DNA from: G020354785 sp964534745
Lineage (GTDB): Bacteria > Bacteroidota > Bacteroidia > Bacteroidales > UBA10428
Assembly: GCA_964534745.1 (NCBI GenBank)
Contig: CAZHQW010000005.1
Coordinates: 22,900-86,899, forward strand
DNA length: 64,000 nt
Reading direction: 5' to 3'
The position numbers were made by a program, and so were the translations under genes. Shown here piece after piece: positions 25,980 to 34,740 of this stretch. The notes below the pieces were generated by a model that was not told the origin of the DNA, did not search any database, and worked only from the letters and a program-made list of their open reading frames with translations. Each line of letters starts with the position of its first letter. Positions within the stretch are counted from its first letter, which is position 1.

Positions 25980-26936
25980 ATGGAATATTATTTTTATTTA
26001 ATTGCAGGTTTTATTATACTTCTATACAGCGGAAATTATTTAATCAAGGGAAGTGTTTCACTGGCAAACAGATATAAGGTTTCAAGGCTGGTAATCGGAG
26101 TGACTCTCGTATCTTTCGGAACATCGGCACCAGAACTTTTTGTCAGTAGCATTGCCTCAATTGCAGACAAGGGTTCTATTTCAGTCGGTAACATTATCGG
26201 TTCAAATATCGCAAATATTGCACTGGTTCTCGGGATAACATCAATAATATTCCCTATACCTGTCAAAGCCAGCGCCACCAAATTCAACTGGCCTGTCATG
26301 ATGGCGGCAAGCATAATATTTTATGTTTTTATCATGAACGGGAATCTGGAATTCTGGGAGGGACTGGTATTTTTAATTCTTCTGAGTATATATTTATTCT
26401 TCACCCTGTCCAGTTCCGGTAAAGATTATGAATTCGGAGAAAAAAGAAAAATGCAGGTCCGCTTGTCGCCTGCCCTGTCTGTACTTATAATTATACTATC
26501 ATCAGCCGGACTGGGAATAGGGTCGTACTTACTGGTTGAAGGCGCTACAAATATTGCCAGAGTCCTTGGCATTGAAGAAAGAGTAATATCCATCTCACTG
26601 ATAGCATTCGGCACCAGTGTCCCCGAACTGGCAACCTCTATAATTGCTGCCTTTAAAAAAGAAATGGATATCTCAATTGGCAATATCATAGGTTCAAATA
26701 TTTTTAATATCCTGGGTGTCCTTGGCATAGCAAGCATAATAAACCCGATAAGTATTGCGCAGGATATGAAACTCAAAACTGATATCTTCTGGATGCTTGG
26801 CATTTCCCTTATTCTATTCCTGTTTATGCTGCCTTTGAAAAGGGGTAAATTAACACACCTGAAAGGAATTGTTTTATTTGCAATATATTGTATATATATT
26901 TATTGGTTATTTATGACAAATTCTCCGGTAAAGTGA
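25980..26936 (+). CDS. Calcium/sodium antiporter (CaCA family)
   Basis: A 318-aa inner-membrane exchanger of the YrbG type with about ten membrane segments. The two inverted alpha-repeats are visible: GTSAPELFVSSIASI with GNIIGSNIANIALVLGI (about 43-85), and GTSVPELATSIIAA with GNIIGSNIFNILGVLGI (about 215-255). These carry the ion-binding Glu and Asn residues. Its last codons overlap the GTG start of lolD, so translation is probably coupled. Confidence 0.95.
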   Translation: MEYYFYLIAGFIILLYSGNYLIKGSVSLANRYKVSRLVIGVTLVSFGTSAPELFVSSIASIADKGSISVGNIIGSNIANIALVLGITSIIFPIPVKASATKFNWPVMMAASIIFYVFIMNGNLEFWEGLVFLILLSIYLFFTLSSSGKDYEFGEKRKMQVRLSPALSVLIIILSSAGLGIGSYLLVEGATNIARVLGIEERVISISLIAFGTSVPELATSIIAAFKKEMDISIGNIIGSNIFNILGVLGIASIINPISIAQDMKLKTDIFWMLGISLILFLFMLPLKRGKLTHLKGIVLFAIYCIYIYWLFMTNSPVK

Positions 26937-27586
26937 TTCTGGTTGAAAACATAACAAAATATTTTGGTACCCTTCAGGTACTGAAAGGCATAAACCTGAA
27001 AATGGACAAAGGTGAGATAGTGGCTATTATGGGTGCCAGCGGTGCCGGTAAAACAACCCTGCTGCAAATAATAGGTACATTGCTCAAACCTAACTGCGGT
27101 TCGGTAAAACTTAATGACACAGATGTTATTAATATGAAAGATAAGCAGCTGGCCAGATTCAGGAATAAGCATATCGGATTTGTTTTCCAGTTTCATCATT
27201 TACTGCCTGAATTTACTGCCCTTGAGAATGTATGCATACCGGCATTTATAGGAAAAATGAACAGACAGGCAGCAGAAGCCAGGGCAGAGGAAATATTGGG
27301 ATTTTTAAATCTGAAGGACAGGCTCAGTCATAAACCCGGCGAGCTTTCGGGCGGCGAGCAACAAAGGGTTGCTGTTGCCCGTGCCCTGATTAACAATCCG
27401 GATGTTATACTGGCAGATGAACCATCAGGAAATCTTGACACAAAAAATAAAAAGGAACTCCATAATCTTTTCTTTTCTCTGCGGGATAAATATAACCAGA
27501 CAATACTTATTGCAACGCATGATAAAGAACTGGCACATATGTCTGACAGGATGTTAATAATTCATGATGGTAAAATATCGGACTGA
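26933..27586 (+). CDS. ABC transporter ATP-binding protein LolD-like
   Basis: A 217-aa nucleotide-binding subunit of the MacB/LolD group, which powers lipoprotein release from the inner membrane or related exporters. Walker A GASGAGKTT, Q-loop VFQFHHLLPEFTALENV, signature LSGGEQQRVAVARAL and Walker B VILADEPSGNLD are all intact. The start is GTG at 26933, overlapping the upstream stop (GTGA); no ATG fits. No LolC/E permease gene is adjacent. It overlaps the next gene by 23 bases. Confidence 0.88.
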   Translation: MILVENITKYFGTLQVLKGINLKMDKGEIVAIMGASGAGKTTLLQIIGTLLKPNCGSVKLNDTDVINMKDKQLARFRNKHIGFVFQFHHLLPEFTALENVCIPAFIGKMNRQAAEARAEEILGFLNLKDRLSHKPGELSGGEQQRVAVARALINNPDVILADEPSGNLDTKNKKELHNLFFSLRDKYNQTILIATHDKELAHMSDRMLIIHDGKISD

Positions 27587-28343
27587 AATAAAAGAATTCC
27601 TGGACGAGAAATACGAACAATACAACAGGCCTGACTTTATCGAAACCGACCCCATAAAGATTCCACATATATTTTCCGAACACAGGGACATTGAAATAGC
27701 CGGTTTTTTTGCTGCAACCATTGCCTGGGGAAACAGGAATACAATAGTAAAAAACGGACTGCAGCTGATGCAGCTCATGGATAACAGCCCTTATGATTTC
27801 ATAATAAATTCTGATGAGAGTGATTATAAATATTTCAGGGATTTCAAGCACAGGACATTTAATAATGATGACACTGTCTATTTCATAAAATCACTGAAAA
27901 ATATCTATAATAAATATGGCAGCATTAAATCGGTATTTGAGAATAGCTACAAAAAATCCGAAGACCTGAAAGATGCTATAATTGATTTCAGGAAGGTTTT
28001 TTTTGAAATTCCGCCTCCTCAGCGGACTCTGAGGCATGTTTCCGATGTTGCCAAAAGGGCTGCGGCAAAGCGGATAAACATGTTCCTGAGATGGATGGTA
28101 AGAAAAGACATGTGTGGCGTCGATTTTGGCATATGGGATAATATCCCGTCATCAGCCCTGTATATACCCCTGGACGTACATACAGGATCTGTATCGAGGA
28201 AGCTGGGACTTCTTAAAAGGAAACAGAACGACTGGCTGGCCGTGGATGAGCTGACCTCAATCCTCCGCACCTTTGACAGAGATGACCCTGTTAAATATGA
28301 CTTTGCGCTATTCGGACTCGGCATCAGGGATGTTTTATTTTAG
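27564..28343 (+). CDS. TIGR02757 family protein (DUF2400)
   Basis: A 259-aa cytoplasmic protein of the TIGR02757 family, found across Bacteroidota and of unknown function. Typical segments are FFAATIAWGNRNTIVKNGLQ, the RAAAKRINMFLRWMVRKD block, and VDFGIWDNIPSSALYIPLDVHTGSVSR written here in parts: VDFGIWDNIP and PLDVHTG. The HTG and R-W-M-V-R patterns recall helix-hairpin-helix DNA glycosylase folds, so a nucleic-acid role is possible (inference). The start overlaps lolD. Confidence 0.88.
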   Translation: MMVKYRTEIKEFLDEKYEQYNRPDFIETDPIKIPHIFSEHRDIEIAGFFAATIAWGNRNTIVKNGLQLMQLMDNSPYDFIINSDESDYKYFRDFKHRTFNNDDTVYFIKSLKNIYNKYGSIKSVFENSYKKSEDLKDAIIDFRKVFFEIPPPQRTLRHVSDVAKRAAAKRINMFLRWMVRKDMCGVDFGIWDNIPSSALYIPLDVHTGSVSRKLGLLKRKQNDWLAVDELTSILRTFDRDDPVKYDFALFGLGIRDVLF

Positions 28344-28379
28344 TATTTTTGACTTACTTATTAGTATATTCTGATTATT

Positions 28380-30191
28380 ATGAGCCTCGGTTTTATAGAC
28401 TGGCTGGCAATATCACTTTTCGTACCGGTAATTTTACTGATTTCTATAAGGTACAGCAGAAGCAGCAGCAGAAGCATAAGTGATTTCTTTCTTGGCGGCA
28501 GAAAGCTGCCATGGTATGTGGCCGGTATTTCTATGCTGGCATCAACCTTTGCCATTAGCGGACCTCCCCTGATAACTGAATATGTTTACCGGCATGGTGT
28601 ATCGGGAAACTGGATATGGTGGAGCATGCTGATAGGCGGGACATTCACTGCTATTTTCCTGGCCGGTTTATGGAGAAGGGCCGGGATACTTACCGAAGTT
28701 GAGTTTACAGAACTGAGGTACAGCGGCAGGTCAGCCCGTTTCCTGCGTATTTTTAAATCGCTGTATTTTGGATTATTCCTGAATATTATGATTATAGCAT
28801 GGATAAGTATTGCAATGAAAAGTATTCTGGGTACAGTCTTCGGCATACCCGATTCGCAGCAATATATTTTTATCATCGCAGCCATGACAATTGCAGCGGC
28901 ATGCTCGGTGCTGGGAGGTTTAAGAGGCATAGCCTGGATTAACCTGTTGCAGTTTGTCATAACACTTGCCGGCTCCATTGTATTATCGGCCGCCATTATC
29001 TCATCTTATAAAATATCAGGAATAACAGGCCTCAAAATGCAGCTTAATGACATTTCTGCCGACTACCTGCATTTTTTTCCAAAACTGCGTTCATCAGCGC
29101 AATTGTCAGCCAAAATATTGCCATTCAGCATAACTACACTGCTTGCACTTGTAGGGATTCAATGGTGGGCAAGCTGGTCACCATCCTATGACCCGGGGGG
29201 CGGAGGATCTATGGCACAGCGCATGATGAGTGTGAAAAACGAAAAAGAGTCAATCATGGCTGCTTTGCTCAGCCAGGTAATAAATTATGCTATAAGGCCG
29301 TGGCCATGGATAATAATCTCACTTTGTACTGTTGTCCTTCTGCCCCGAACACATGGAACAGAACAGGGAGCCGCCTGCTATAATGTCATTAGGGATTATA
29401 TGCCTTACGGGACAACAGGATTCTTGCTGGTATCTTTTCTTGGCATCTATATAAGTATATTATCTGTCCATTTAAACACGGGAGCCAGCTTCCTGATAAA
29501 TGACCTGTATAAAAGATTTGTCGCCCGGGAAGAGAAGTTTAAAAATACGGGAATTAAAGAAAGGCATTATGTGCTCATGGGCAAACTTATGACAATAATT
29601 CTCATGTGTATCTCATTGTATATAACTACATTTTTCAGGTCATTAGGCAGGTTATGGGAATTCATGCTGGCATGTTTCAGCGGATACGGACTGGTTTTGA
29701 TTCTCAGGTGGTTCTGGTGGCGCATCAATGCGTGGAGCGAAATTACTGCAGCCACGGTGCCTTTTATAATTGTATATATCACCAATGTATATTTTAAAAC
29801 TGAATTCCCTGCTGGCTTGTACCTGATTGCCGGCGTAACAACTGCTGCATGGGTAATAGTTACACTTCTCACCAGTCCGGTTAATAGCGATGTTTTAAAA
29901 GAATTCTGCAGGAAAGTAAATCCGGCCGGATTCTGGGGAAGGTTCTCACAGTATATAAAGAAGTATCCTGACAGGTATATACTGGCATTATTCATGAGCT
30001 GGCTAAGCTCTGTTATTATGATTTATTCACTGCTTTTCTTTACAGGCAAACTGCTATTCAAAGAATATATATCAGCTTTCGGATGGCTGCTTTCAGCAAT
30101 AATTTATTTTGCGTTCCTCAGAGGGGCCATGAAAGTTATCATCAAGGGTAATAATAGTATTCACAGGTATAAACAAACCATTGGTGATTAA
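28380..30191 (+). CDS. Sodium:solute symporter (SSS family)
   Basis: A 603-aa inner-membrane transporter with about 13-15 membrane segments, of the SGLT/PutP superfamily. The family N-terminus is clear: SDFFLGGRKLPWYVAGISML followed by STFAISGPPLITEYVY. Tryptophan-rich stretches such as GIQWWASWSPSYDPGGGG are typical of the long Bacteroidota group. The transported solute cannot be told. TATTTTTG at 28344-28351 matches a -7 box 29 bases before the ATG. Confidence 0.92.
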   Translation: MSLGFIDWLAISLFVPVILLISIRYSRSSSRSISDFFLGGRKLPWYVAGISMLASTFAISGPPLITEYVYRHGVSGNWIWWSMLIGGTFTAIFLAGLWRRAGILTEVEFTELRYSGRSARFLRIFKSLYFGLFLNIMIIAWISIAMKSILGTVFGIPDSQQYIFIIAAMTIAAACSVLGGLRGIAWINLLQFVITLAGSIVLSAAIISSYKISGITGLKMQLNDISADYLHFFPKLRSSAQLSAKILPFSITTLLALVGIQWWASWSPSYDPGGGGSMAQRMMSVKNEKESIMAALLSQVINYAIRPWPWIIISLCTVVLLPRTHGTEQGAACYNVIRDYMPYGTTGFLLVSFLGIYISILSVHLNTGASFLINDLYKRFVAREEKFKNTGIKERHYVLMGKLMTIILMCISLYITTFFRSLGRLWEFMLACFSGYGLVLILRWFWWRINAWSEITAATVPFIIVYITNVYFKTEFPAGLYLIAGVTTAAWVIVTLLTSPVNSDVLKEFCRKVNPAGFWGRFSQYIKKYPDRYILALFMSWLSSVIMIYSLLFFTGKLLFKEYISAFGWLLSAIIYFAFLRGAMKVIIKGNNSIHRYKQTIGD

Positions 30192-30276
30192 TTGTTTAAA
30201 TCATATTGGCGGTATTTTTTGCCTTTATTTTTTATTGCGTTAATTTTAACGGGTACAAAAACTAATATGCCTCATA

Positions 30277-32892
30277 TTGGCTAACACTGAAAAAACGGTC
30301 GAAACCCCCTTAATGAAACAGTATTTCAATATTAAGGGAAAACATCCTGACGCTATGTTATTGTTCAGGGTTGGTGATTTTTATGAAACATTCGGGGATG
30401 ATGCCAGGAAAGCATCAGAGATACTGGGAATAACACTGACCAAGAGAGCAAATGGAGCGGCATCTTTTGTAGACCTGGCTGGCTTTCCGCATCATGCCAT
30501 AGACACCTATCTGCCCAAGCTGGTAAGGGCGGGACAGCGTGTGGCAATATGCGAACAGCTTGAAGACCCGAAGCTTGCCAAAAAAATTGTAAAGCGCGGA
30601 ATTACGGAACTGGTAACTCCGGGTGTATCATTAAATGATAATGTGCTAAGTCATAAGGAAAACAATTTCCTTGCCTGTATCCATCTTATCCAGGGAGCAG
30701 CAGGTATAGCCTTCCTTGATATTTCAACCGGCGAGTTCCTTACAGCTGAAGGTAATTACGATTATGTTGACAAGCTCCTGAGCAGCTTCTCACCAAAAGA
30801 GATTCTCTTTGAGAGGGGTAAATATAAAATATTCATTGAGCACTTCGGGGACAAATATTATACGTACAAGCTCGATGACTGGGTCTTCACCGAGGAGGCT
30901 GCCTATGGCAGGCTGCTGAAACAGTTTGAAACATCATCACTGAAAGGTTTTGGAGTGAGTAACCTTAAACTCGGCATTATCGCTGCCGGCGCAATTTTGC
31001 AGTACCTGGAAATTACACAGCACAACAAGATAAAGCATATATCGTCATTATCAAGAATAGAAGAAGACCATTATGTGTGGCTCGATAAGTTTACCATGCG
31101 AAACCTGGAATTGTTCCAGTCCATCAATGAAGGTGGAAAGACCCTGCTTGAGGTTCTTGACAAAACAGTCTCACCCATGGGTTCAAGGCTCCTTAAAAGA
31201 TGGATTGCCCTGCCCTTAAAAGATATAAAACCGATAAACGAGAGGCTCGACATTATTGAATACTTTCTGAAGAATCCCGACCTGAAAGAAGAAATCGACG
31301 ACCAGATATTACAGATTGGCGATCTTGAAAGGCTGGTTTCCAAAGTTGCAGCCGGCAGAATAAACCCGAGGGAAGTGGTGCAGCTCAAAAATGCACTTAC
31401 CTCAATTAAGCCTGTCAAAGAGCTGTGCAATAAATCAAAGGAACCGGGATTGCGAAAAATAGCAGAACAGCTTAATCCCTGTAAATTAATTCGTGACCGC
31501 ATTGAAAAGGAAGTGCAGCCAGACCCCCCATACCTGCTCAATAAGGGGAATGTTATTGCCCGCGGTGTATCAAAAGAACTGGATGAATTACGTGACATAC
31601 TCCACTCTGGCAAGGATTTCCTTGTCGGACTTCAGCAGAGGGAAAGCAAGCGTACGGGAATACCTTCGCTAAAAGTGGCCTATAACAATGTCTTCGGCTA
31701 TTATATTGAGGTCAGAAATACACATAAGGATAAGGTGCCGGATGATTGGATCCGCAAGCAGACCCTTGTCAGTGCCGAAAGGTATGTTACTGCGGAATTA
31801 AAAGAATACGAAGATAAGATCCTGGGTGCCGAAGAAAAAATCCTGGAGCTTGAAACAACCCTGTTCAACGAGCTGGTTATGAGCATTGTGGACTTTGTTG
31901 CTCCAATTCAATTAAATGCCTCACAGGTAGCCAGGCTCGACTGCCTTCTGTCATTTTCGAAATGTGCTGTCGAAAACAAGTATTACAGGCCCGAAATTAA
32001 CGACACCGAAATAATAGAGATAACCCAGGGCAGGCATCCTGTAATTGAAAAACAGCTGCCCCCGGATGAAAGTTATATTGCCAATGACGTATATCTTGAC
32101 AATAAAAAACAACAGATCATTATAATTACAGGTCCCAATATGTCAGGCAAATCCGCATTGCTGAGACAGACAGCTTTAATTATCCTTATGGCCCAGATTG
32201 GAAGTTTTGTTCCTGCCCAGGCATCAAAAATAGGATATGTTGACAAGATATTCACCCGTGTGGGAGCATCGGATAATATTTCACTCGGAGAATCCACGTT
32301 TATGGTTGAGATGAACGAGACGGCAAGCATATTAAACAATATGTCGGAAAGAAGCCTTATACTGCTTGATGAGATAGGACGGGGCACAAGTACCTATGAC
32401 GGCATTTCCATTGCCTGGGCCATGGTCGAATATATCCACGAACACCCGCGGGCCCATGCAAAAACCCTGTTTGCTACACATTACCATGAATTGAATGAAA
32501 TGGAAAACTCCTTTGAAAGGGTTAAAAACTATAATGTGTCGGTAAAGGAGCTTGATGATAAAGTAATATTCCTGAGGAAACTGAAAAGGGGAGGCAGTGA
32601 GCACAGCTTTGGAATACATGTAGCACGCATGGCAGGTATACCGAAAAGCGTTGTCAGCAGGGCAAACGAAATTCTGGCCGAGCTCGAAAAATCACACCAG
32701 AAACAATCGCTGACAAAACCTGTAAGCGGACTGGCAGAAAAAAGGGAAGGCTACCAGCTGAGCTTCTTCCAGCTCGATGACCCTGTGCTGAAGCAGATAA
32801 GAGATGAAATAGCCAATGCCGATATCGATAACCTCACTCCGGTTGAAGCCCTCAACAAGCTGAATGAGATTAAGAAACTTAGCGGTTTGTAA
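30277..32892 (+). CDS. mutS: DNA mismatch repair protein MutS
   Basis: An 871-aa mismatch sensor. Domain I has LLFRVGDFYETFGDDA with the mismatch-contacting Phe-x-Glu. The clamp and lever regions lie in the middle, and the ATPase domain has Walker A TGPNMSGKSALLRQTAL (about 625) and Walker B LILLDEIGRGTSTYDG. A C-terminal dimerisation segment is present. The start appears to be TTG at 30277 (ANTEKTVETPLMKQYF); the only nearby ATG upstream (30267) is out of frame and stops at once, and the next ATG (30313) would cut conserved residues. No mutL nearby. Confidence 0.96.
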   Translation: MANTEKTVETPLMKQYFNIKGKHPDAMLLFRVGDFYETFGDDARKASEILGITLTKRANGAASFVDLAGFPHHAIDTYLPKLVRAGQRVAICEQLEDPKLAKKIVKRGITELVTPGVSLNDNVLSHKENNFLACIHLIQGAAGIAFLDISTGEFLTAEGNYDYVDKLLSSFSPKEILFERGKYKIFIEHFGDKYYTYKLDDWVFTEEAAYGRLLKQFETSSLKGFGVSNLKLGIIAAGAILQYLEITQHNKIKHISSLSRIEEDHYVWLDKFTMRNLELFQSINEGGKTLLEVLDKTVSPMGSRLLKRWIALPLKDIKPINERLDIIEYFLKNPDLKEEIDDQILQIGDLERLVSKVAAGRINPREVVQLKNALTSIKPVKELCNKSKEPGLRKIAEQLNPCKLIRDRIEKEVQPDPPYLLNKGNVIARGVSKELDELRDILHSGKDFLVGLQQRESKRTGIPSLKVAYNNVFGYYIEVRNTHKDKVPDDWIRKQTLVSAERYVTAELKEYEDKILGAEEKILELETTLFNELVMSIVDFVAPIQLNASQVARLDCLLSFSKCAVENKYYRPEINDTEIIEITQGRHPVIEKQLPPDESYIANDVYLDNKKQQIIIITGPNMSGKSALLRQTALIILMAQIGSFVPAQASKIGYVDKIFTRVGASDNISLGESTFMVEMNETASILNNMSERSLILLDEIGRGTSTYDGISIAWAMVEYIHEHPRAHAKTLFATHYHELNEMENSFERVKNYNVSVKELDDKVIFLRKLKRGGSEHSFGIHVARMAGIPKSVVSRANEILAELEKSHQKQSLTKPVSGLAEKREGYQLSFFQLDDPVLKQIRDEIANADIDNLTPVEALNKLNEIKKLSGL

Positions 32893-33058
32893 ATAGCCTT
32901 TTTTTATTAAAAATATTCTTATATTTTTATTGTCACATTATTTATATCCCGGTAATTCATTAATGAAGGAAGAACTGAAATACTCCGGGAATGAAGCATA
33001 TATAAATAATTGTCCGAACAGTAAATATTTTAGTACTAATCTTTAATACCTAATAATT

Positions 33059-33559
33059 ATGGAAAAAAATATATCTGGAACGAATGCAAATAAGATTTCA
33101 TCAGAAAAAGAAACAACAAGAAGAGTCCTGAGCGGGATATCTGTTAGTGTTTTGGGCCCGACATGCCTGTATAATATAATACTGAAAGATAATTTTCTAA
33201 TTATAGCTCAGACTGCCGGTAGTATTTTTTTATCATACTTATTTAGTGAATTGATTTATTTTAAAATCTTAATAAAAAGGCATAAAAAAACATCACAGAT
33301 ATTAGGGAATCTAAATCCGAAAGAAATACTGGAATATTCAAATAAAAATTTTCAAATTAACTATAGTGACATTACAAAAGTTGAATTAAAGAAAAAATAT
33401 ACTCTTAAAATTCTCGCAGCCGGATTGACAATATATACCGACAGCAAAAAATACAATTACGGCCTAATAAATCATGAAAAAATGCGGTTGACAGAAGAAG
33501 TATATGAACAGTATAAAAAAATCCTGACGGATGTATTCCCGGATTTAATATTACTATAG
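33059..33559 (+). CDS. Hypothetical membrane protein
   Basis: A 166-aa protein with a hydrophilic N-terminus, two adjacent membrane segments (about 28-45 and 50-70) and a basic C-terminal cytoplasmic domain that looks like a small PH-like or photosystem-type beta domain (TKVELKKKYTLKILAAGLTI). I recognise no family. It is flanked by AT-rich spacers of about 150 bases and looks monocistronic. Confidence 0.6.
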   Translation: MEKNISGTNANKISSEKETTRRVLSGISVSVLGPTCLYNIILKDNFLIIAQTAGSIFLSYLFSELIYFKILIKRHKKTSQILGNLNPKEILEYSNKNFQINYSDITKVELKKKYTLKILAAGLTIYTDSKKYNYGLINHEKMRLTEEVYEQYKKILTDVFPDLILL

Positions 33560-33709
33560 AACAATCTTTAACCTAATATTATATAGGGAGGATAATATAG
33601 AGGAAGAATTTCTTGACTATTCTAATCAGCAAGAGTAAACTCATAAAAGCAATAAATCTGAATAAATAAAGGCAGTCTTTACCTTGTCAAAATATTATGA
33701 TTAAAGATT

Positions 33710-34729
33710 ATGGACAAATACCTGAGATCTTTCATAGATAGTGGCATAAAATCACTGAACATTTCATCCCTGTATTCGGGCGGACTGATAACCAATTACT
33801 ACTGCTCCTCACAATGCAGGCACTGCCTTTACGGATGTTCACCCCTGTGGCCCAAAAAATACATTACTGCAGAGCGGGCAAAAAAGAATTTCAGGTTAAT
33901 AAAATCCCTTGACTGCCACTCTATACATATTGGCGGTGGAGAACCGTTTCTGAATGCTGACGGACTTGAAAAGGTGCTTATAGCAGCGCGCGAGGAAAAA
34001 ATGGAGATTGAATATGTGGAAACCAATTCTTCATGGTTTAAAGACAAAGAATCAGCAGTGGCACTCCTGCGCAGACTCAGTAAGTCCGGTCTCCGCACCC
34101 TTCTCATTTCGATGAGCCCCTTTCATAATGAACATATACCTTTTAGCAAAGTCAAAGGAGTCCTGTCCGCATGCAGGGAGTCCGGTTTACGCGTATTCCC
34201 GTGGGTTCAGGAGTTCTACCCTGAACTGGGTTCGTTTGATGAAAATAAAAAACACAGCCTGAGCGAGTATAAAGAAAAATTCGGAGACGAGTATATTAAA
34301 AGGATACCGGCAAGGTACTGGGTTCATTACGGAGGCAGGGCAATACAGACATACAAGGAAATATATCCCCTTAAACCAACAAAAGAGATAATAAGCACAA
34401 GCATCGGATGCAATGAGCTTGAAGATACTTCACACTTTCATGCCGATCTCTTTGGAAATTATATCCCCGGGCTATGCAGCGGATTATCAATAAAACTTGA
34501 AGATCTTGGAAAACCGTTAAATCCTTATGAGTACCCCCTTATCACAAAACTTTATAATAAGGGGATCAAGGCCCTGGCAGAGTATGTTACAACAGAATTC
34601 AGATTCAGGCTTAAGGAAGAATATTTGAACAAATGTCATTTGTGTTTTGATATAAGAAAATACCTTGTAAAGGAAAAGGGCATAAAATCAAAAGAACTGC
34701 AACCTTCAGAATTTTACGATAATGTTTGA
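33710..34729 (+). CDS. Radical SAM protein of unknown function
   Basis: A 339-aa radical SAM enzyme. The cluster motif is YYCSSQCRHCLYGC (Cys-x3-Cys-x2-Cys, about 28-35), followed by the SAM-binding IHIGGGEPFL. A C-terminal Cys pair lies in CHLCFDIRKYL, with further Cys in GLCSGL, which may bind an extra cluster. It is linked tightly to a sodium/alanine-type symporter gene (12 bases). No precursor peptide or other modification gene is recognisable, so the substrate is unknown; a small-molecule substrate imported by the symporter is speculation. Confidence 0.85.
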   Translation: MDKYLRSFIDSGIKSLNISSLYSGGLITNYYCSSQCRHCLYGCSPLWPKKYITAERAKKNFRLIKSLDCHSIHIGGGEPFLNADGLEKVLIAAREEKMEIEYVETNSSWFKDKESAVALLRRLSKSGLRTLLISMSPFHNEHIPFSKVKGVLSACRESGLRVFPWVQEFYPELGSFDENKKHSLSEYKEKFGDEYIKRIPARYWVHYGGRAIQTYKEIYPLKPTKEIISTSIGCNELEDTSHFHADLFGNYIPGLCSGLSIKLEDLGKPLNPYEYPLITKLYNKGIKALAEYVTTEFRFRLKEEYLNKCHLCFDIRKYLVKEKGIKSKELQPSEFYDNV

Positions 34730-34740
34730 AATGTCTTTAT

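Noticed and set aside
30365..32619. Several minus-strand ORFs in mutS
   Set aside because: Antisense frames of a complete mutS gene without any recognisable motif.
32893..33058. 27-codon frame between mutS and the membrane protein gene
   Set aside because: No conserved features or promoter; chance ORF in AT-rich DNA.
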